Positions 59,861-64,000 of a stretch of DNA of 64,000 nt are shown piece by piece. Made by a program: the position numbers and the translations under genes. Source of the DNA: an uncultured Corynebacterium sp. (GTDB taxonomy: Bacteria > Actinomycetota > Actinomycetes > Mycobacteriales > Mycobacteriaceae); NCBI RefSeq assembly GCF_946998835.1, contig NZ_CAMQAZ010000012.1, forward strand, positions 6,576-70,575, given 5' to 3'. Below the pieces are notes generated by a model. It made no database searches and was not told where the DNA came from. It saw only the letters and a program-made list of their open reading frames with translations. How positions within the stretch are numbered: the stretch's first letter is position 1; every line of letters starts with the position of its first letter.

Positions 59861-62647
59861 CTAATTATTCAGCGCCACTACTCCCCTGCGGATTGCCTGG
59901 ATAGCCTCCTCTGCCTTGTCGCGAATGTCCGTGGAGTAACCGGTCTTCTTAATCTGCTGCAGCAGATCAATGACCTGACGGCACCAGCGGACAAAGTCAC
60001 CTGGGGTCAGCTCCGCTCCACTTTCGGCCGCGGCCTGCAGGCAGTACCCCAGCGGTGCGCCAGCAGTCCACTGATGGATTGCGGTGGCAAAAGCCATATC
60101 CGGCAAGTTCGTTACCGGTAGGCGATAGCGGCGCTCATCTTCCGACAGTTCCTCCCAGATGCGGTAGGTATTCCCCAGTGCCTTGGCCAGTGGCTCGGTC
60201 GGCACCTCGTCACTGCCCTGGCTGGCCTTGCGGTTTTCAAAGACCAAACTCGACACCGCACCGGCGAGCTCCGCAGGGTCTAGGTTATCCCAGATGCCAC
60301 GCCGCAGACACGTGGCCACCAGCAGATCCGACCCATTGTGAATCTGCGCCAACCGCAGGCCTTCCTCGGTAATCGTCGGCTCCGCACCCTCCGGCCATTC
60401 CACGTAGTCCATCTGGGCCAGCAACTGCAGCATTCGGTCGAACGTGCGCGCCAACGTATCCGAGGCGGAATCGACGCGCTTTTGCAGCTTGGCCACATGC
60501 GCCTCGGCCTGCCGCAGAGTATCGGCGTGACGAGCCATCGTCTCCACCGCCGGATCGCCATGCAGCGGGTGCTCTCGTAATTCCTGCCGCAGCTTCCTCA
60601 CCGCCGGCGAGTTGCCGCCAGTGCGACGCTTCAGCCGCTTTGGTCCCTTCAGTCCCTTGCGGCCAATCTCTGCGCGCACAATCCCGAGCGCACGTCGCGG
60701 ATGCCGGTCCGCATCCCGCGGCAGCTTAATCGAGCCGACTGTCTGCGGTGCTGCTGGGAAGATATGCGGCTCCACACGTCCCACAAATCCGCCGACGCTG
60801 ATGACACCCGGACGAGGATTCGACTTCGAATGGTCCTCCCGGTACACCACCGCCAGCTGCACCTTTTTCCCCTTCGGCAGCGGAATCACTTCGCCTCGAC
60901 GGAGTCTGCGCAGCGCGGTCACCGTTTCCGTGTGACGGTCTTCAATATTGCGGCGCTTGGCGTTCTTCTCCTCCTGAGTCAGTTTCGCGCGCAGATCCAG
61001 GTATTCGAGCATCTGGGTCAGGCGCTCGTCGTCACGCGAACTGCCCTCCCCGCTTGACGACGACGCTTCAGCCTCCGACCCTTCAGCGTGCGCATCGGCT
61101 CCCCTGCCGAGCAGTTCCGCACGCAGGGCCGCGGCTTCTTGCTTGGCCTTGGACAGTTCGGCGGCGATTCCGACGATGTCGCCATCCGCCTGGAACTGAG
61201 CGAATGAGCGCTCCATGACTCGCTTCGACCCCTCGTAACCGAGCGTTTGCAGGAGGTTGACACTCATGTTGTAGCTCGGTGCGAAGGTGGAAATCAGCGG
61301 ATACGTGCGCGTGGATGCCAGTCCTGCGACAGCCTTCGGATCCATTGCCGGTGCCCACTGCACCACGGCATTGCCGACGGTGTCGATACCTCGGCGGCCA
61401 GCGCGACCGGTCATCTGCGTGTACTGACCCGGCGTGAGGTCCACGTGGGCTTCGCCGTTGTACTTGACCAGCTTTTCCAGCACGACCGTGCGGGCAGGCA
61501 TGTTGATGCCCAGCGCGAGTGTCTCGGTGGCGAAGACGACCTTGACCAGGCCTTCGTTAAAAAGTTCTTCAACGATGTGTCGGAACGCAGGCAGCATGCC
61601 CGCGTGGTGTGCCGCGAAACCGCGAATGAGAATGCGGCGCCAGCGCAGGAAGCCGAGAACCTGCAGGTCCTCCTTCGGAATGTGCGCAACACCATCATCG
61701 ATGATCTTGGCGATGCGGTCCTGCTCATACCGGTCAGTGAGTTCTACGCGCGTAGCACCGACCTGTGCCAGCGCGCCTTCACAGCCTGCGCGGGAGAAGA
61801 TGAACACAATCGCGGGCAGCATGTTCATGGAACCGAGCATGCGAATGACATCGCCGCGCTTCGGCGGGCGGAACTTACGCTGCCCCTTGTCGCCCCAGCT
61901 GTACGAGCGGCCACCGCCCTTGTGCTTTTTGTACTGGTAACGCTCCTTCGAACCGGCATCGCCATAGCCGAACTCGGCGCGACGGCATGCCTCCAGCAGG
62001 TCCTTATTGACCTTGTCCGACTTCGCCTCGAAAAGCGGATAGAGCCGGTTTCCCACCAGCATGTGCTGATGCAGCGGAACCGGGCGCAGATCCGTGACAA
62101 TAACGTCCGTGTGCCCGCGCACCGCGGAGAGCCAGCGGCCGAATTCTTCGGAGTTGGACACCGTCGCGGACAAACCGATGACGGCCACGGACTGGTCGAG
62201 GTTCAAAATAACCTCTTCCCAGACAGCGCCGCGCTCGCGGTCTGCGAGGTAGTGAATCTCGTCCATCACCACATGCGTGAGTTTCTTCAGCGTCGGCGAG
62301 TTCGCGTAGATCATGTTACGCAGCACCTCGGTGGTCATCACCACGATGTCTGCGTCGCCATTAATTGAGGTATCGCCAGTGAGCAGGCCCACGCGGTCCT
62401 CGCCGTAGTCCTCGACCAGGTCGTGGTACTTCTGGTTGCTCAACGCCTTAATGGGCGTGGTGTAAAAGCACTTACCACCGCGGTCGAGCGCTGCATAAAT
62501 AGCGAATTCGCCAACAATAGTCTTGCCCGCACCGGTGGGTGCACAGACGACAACGCCCCGCCCTGCCTCAATTGATTGGCAGGCGCGGAGCTGAAAGTCG
62601 TCAAGATCGAAATCCTGTTGGCTAACGAAATCGCCGAGAAGAGTCAT
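59861..62647 (-). CDS. helY: Ski2-like DEAD/DEAH RNA helicase HelY
   Basis: 928 aa. Walker A APTGAGKT, DEIHYLADRERG, SATVSNSEEF, and TGRAGRRGIDTVG form the helicase core (1-480), followed by rRNA-processing arch and DSHCT C-terminal domains (about 600-928; LRQELREHPLH, MDYVEWPEGAEPT). An internal Ala/Ser/Glu-rich spacer (about 520-545) is variable. It is related to the eukaryotic Mtr4/Ski2 exosome helicases. It lies 24 bp after tatC, the conserved tatA-tatC-helY order of actinobacteria. Confidence 0.95.
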   Translation of the reverse strand: MTLLGDFVSQQDFDLDDFQLRACQSIEAGRGVVVCAPTGAGKTIVGEFAIYAALDRGGKCFYTTPIKALSNQKYHDLVEDYGEDRVGLLTGDTSINGDADIVVMTTEVLRNMIYANSPTLKKLTHVVMDEIHYLADRERGAVWEEVILNLDQSVAVIGLSATVSNSEEFGRWLSAVRGHTDVIVTDLRPVPLHQHMLVGNRLYPLFEAKSDKVNKDLLEACRRAEFGYGDAGSKERYQYKKHKGGGRSYSWGDKGQRKFRPPKRGDVIRMLGSMNMLPAIVFIFSRAGCEGALAQVGATRVELTDRYEQDRIAKIIDDGVAHIPKEDLQVLGFLRWRRILIRGFAAHHAGMLPAFRHIVEELFNEGLVKVVFATETLALGINMPARTVVLEKLVKYNGEAHVDLTPGQYTQMTGRAGRRGIDTVGNAVVQWAPAMDPKAVAGLASTRTYPLISTFAPSYNMSVNLLQTLGYEGSKRVMERSFAQFQADGDIVGIAAELSKAKQEAAALRAELLGRGADAHAEGSEAEASSSSGEGSSRDDERLTQMLEYLDLRAKLTQEEKNAKRRNIEDRHTETVTALRRLRRGEVIPLPKGKKVQLAVVYREDHSKSNPRPGVISVGGFVGRVEPHIFPAAPQTVGSIKLPRDADRHPRRALGIVRAEIGRKGLKGPKRLKRRTGGNSPAVRKLRQELREHPLHGDPAVETMARHADTLRQAEAHVAKLQKRVDSASDTLARTFDRMLQLLAQMDYVEWPEGAEPTITEEGLRLAQIHNGSDLLVATCLRRGIWDNLDPAELAGAVSSLVFENRKASQGSDEVPTEPLAKALGNTYRIWEELSEDERRYRLPVTNLPDMAFATAIHQWTAGAPLGYCLQAAAESGAELTPGDFVRWCRQVIDLLQQIKKTGYSTDIRDKAEEAIQAIRRGVVALNN

Positions 62648-62671
62648 GCCTCTAGAGTGTCATAAACCACG

Positions 62672-63898
62672 CTAGAGAACATCATCAAAGTCACTCGTCG
62701 GACGATTTCGCAAGTCCTGCGTCGGCATCGGGGTCTCCGGAATCATTCCGTGTGGCCGCGGTGGACGCGAATTGCGAGTCGGGCGCATCTGGGATGCCTG
62801 CGTCGGCGTCGGCGGGTTCACTGGCGTCGGGCCAGAAATCGGGGAGGTCGTCGGAGCTGCTGATGCCGTCGGCATTCCACCCGGCTGAATCGACGTCGGC
62901 GTGCTTACTGAAGTCGGGGCGTCGATGCCACCCACGTCGCCGATACCGCCAGCAGAGCCAATTGGACCGGAAGCCGTAATCGGTCCGGAGCCTTGCTCGT
63001 CATCGACGTCCAACCACTCCGGTCGCTCATTTGCTTTACGACGGTCATTGAGACGACAAATCTGGATTGCGACTTCCACCAGCAATGTCAACGCCGTCGC
63101 CATTGCGACCATCGACACCGGATCCTGACCTGGCGTCATAAAAGCCGCAAAGATAAACAGCGACATGATGATAATGCTGCGTTTGTCCTTGATGCCCTCG
63201 TAGGTAATGACGCCCGCCATGTTCAACATCACTACGAAGAGCGGAACTTCGAAGCTGACTCCGAAAACCAGAATTAGTGCGAGGACGAAACCGAAGTATT
63301 GCGAACCGGTGAGTGCAGAAATCTGCGTTTCTTCACCAATCTGAAGCAAGAACTCCAAACCGAAGGCGACAACGAAGTAAGCGAGGACCGAACCCATGAC
63401 AAACAGCAGTGCTGCGGCAGTCACAACTCGGCGGGTGGTGCGGCGTTCCTTCCGAACCAAGCCAGGGGTGATGTAGGCCCAAATCTGGTAGAGCCACCAT
63501 GGCGACGACATCACCAGACCGGCCAACGCGCCGACCTTTAGTCGCAGCATGAACATTTCGAACGGACTGGTCGCCAGCAGACGACACTCCGCACCTTCGC
63601 CGCCGCCGAGACGCATCTCGGGTGGAAGCTGACAGTACGGATCCTTGAGCAGTTCACCCAGGGACTTAAAGTGCAGCGGACCGACATCGGTCGAGGTAAA
63701 CGGTATGCGGAACTGGCCAATTGTAAAGGCGGTCTGGTACCAGATGAAGCCCAAAACAGTACCGATGGCAATACCCGCTAGCGAGAGAACGAGGCGATGT
63801 CGAAGCTCTTGAATGTGCTCGACAATAGTCATCACGCCCTCGGGATTGCGCTTACGTTGGCGCTTCCGAGGACGTGATGTGGATGTAGCTGAAGTCAC
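62672..63898 (-). CDS. tatC: Twin-arginine translocase subunit TatC
   Basis: 408 aa. Six membrane helices (about 30-265) carry the TatC signatures VEHIQELRHRLV and SSPWWLYQIWAYITPGL, which form the twin-Arg signal-peptide receptor. The C-terminal 140 residues are extended and Pro/Thr/Ser/Gly-rich, unlike the roughly 250-aa E. coli TatC, and probably cytoplasmic and disordered. The N-terminus is Lys/Arg-rich. The GTG start at 63898 is 18 nt after the tatA stop. Confidence 0.95.
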   Translation of the reverse strand: MTSATSTSRPRKRQRKRNPEGVMTIVEHIQELRHRLVLSLAGIAIGTVLGFIWYQTAFTIGQFRIPFTSTDVGPLHFKSLGELLKDPYCQLPPEMRLGGGEGAECRLLATSPFEMFMLRLKVGALAGLVMSSPWWLYQIWAYITPGLVRKERRTTRRVVTAAALLFVMGSVLAYFVVAFGLEFLLQIGEETQISALTGSQYFGFVLALILVFGVSFEVPLFVVMLNMAGVITYEGIKDKRSIIIMSLFIFAAFMTPGQDPVSMVAMATALTLLVEVAIQICRLNDRRKANERPEWLDVDDEQGSGPITASGPIGSAGGIGDVGGIDAPTSVSTPTSIQPGGMPTASAAPTTSPISGPTPVNPPTPTQASQMRPTRNSRPPRPHGMIPETPMPTQDLRNRPTSDFDDVL

Positions 63899-63916
63899 GC
63901 TTCAACCGGCCTTCTA

Positions 63917-64000
63917 CTACTGCTGCGGCTGGCCAGGGTTGTTCTGGCCAGGCTGCGGCTGGTACGGCTGCTGGTACTGCTGCTGCGGCTGAGCCTGGGG
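63917..64000 (-). CDS. tatA: TatA C-terminal end (5' part outside the window)
   Basis: Reading the minus strand from 64000 gives an open Gln/Pro/Tyr-rich tail (repeats of PQQQYQQPYQPQ type, PGQNNPGQPQQ) ending in two consecutive TAG stops (63917-63919, 63914-63916). Its composition and its position directly before tatC identify the disordered cytoplasmic tail of TatA, the pore-forming Tat subunit. Confidence 0.85.
   Translation of the reverse strand, partial: PQAQPQQQYQQPYQPQPGQNNPGQPQQ

Noticed and set aside
1..64000. CRISPR array, prophage or insertion sequence
   Set aside because: No regularly spaced 25-40 bp repeats with unique spacers, no cas, integrase-phage or transposase genes; the only tyrosine recombinase is XerD.

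Overview
The window is chromosomal DNA of a high-GC, mycolic-acid actinomycete, most likely a Corynebacterium. Evidence from the encoded proteins: an OdhI/GarA-type FHA protein followed by FtsR-like MerR, BFN nuclease and a second MerR protein; RbpA; a Ppm1/Lnt pair; type II NADH dehydrogenase; SecA2; HelY-TatC-TatA; and a bifunctional Cmk-Der fusion. From memory of gene order, blocks correspond to the M. tuberculosis neighbourhoods around Rv1700-Rv1713, Rv1821-Rv1854, Rv2050-Rv2073 and Rv2089-Rv2094, so most of the window is conserved core genome.

Layout. 1-4148: NUDIX hydrolase (5' cut), xerD, ParA-like ATPase, scpA and scpB (chromosome dimer resolution, segregation, condensin). 4149-8283: an accessory insert in an otherwise conserved scpB-rluB order. 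It holds an AbiEi/DUF559-type nuclease-like gene bracketed by two copies of a 73-bp hairpin-forming direct repeat, then bioA and bioD behind a BioQ-like operator. 8284-13052: rluB, the cmk-der fusion and a PASTA-like membrane protein. 13139-13212: tRNA-Pro(GGG). 13283-19251: rraA (minus), secA2, odhI, ftsR, BFN nuclease and a second MerR gene. 19275-29224 is almost all minus strand: VWA protein, conserved unknown, two CNNM/CBS membrane proteins, DEAD helicase, ThiD-TenA fusion and 6-phosphogluconate dehydrogenase. 29330-35028: thioesterase, ndh (minus), a degenerate Cfa-like methyltransferase and an FAD dehydrogenase. 35062-42088: Lrp-type RAM protein, tpx, small membrane protein, YceI, Cys4 protein, rbpA, ppm1, lnt and fxsA. 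42221-54840: aerobic cobalamin cluster: cobN behind a cobalamin riboswitch, a secreted lipase, then cobG-cobH-cobIJ facing cobK-cobM-cobL-SDR. 54872-64000: Xaa-Pro peptidase, GMC oxidoreductase, acyl-CoA synthetase, helY, tatC and the 3' end of tatA.

How the genes work together. XerD, the ParA-like ATPase and ScpAB form a chromosome-maintenance block. BioA/BioD carry out two steps of biotin synthesis. OdhI gates 2-oxoglutarate dehydrogenase. Ppm1 and Lnt supply polyprenyl-phosphomannose and lipoprotein acylation. The cob genes give the corrin-ring methylation, contraction and cobalt-insertion steps. TatA/TatC export folded proteins.

The most unusual signals are in non-coding DNA: the repeat-bracketed nuclease cassette with a DnaA-box-like inverted pair in front of it; a 39-bp higher-order repeat between xerD and the parA-like gene; and a recurring pattern in which short tandem duplications (10-39 bp) begin on or over the stop codon of a gene (xerD, bioA, bioD, secA2, the second merR gene, thiD, fxsA). 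No CRISPR array, rRNA, insertion sequence or prophage was seen.
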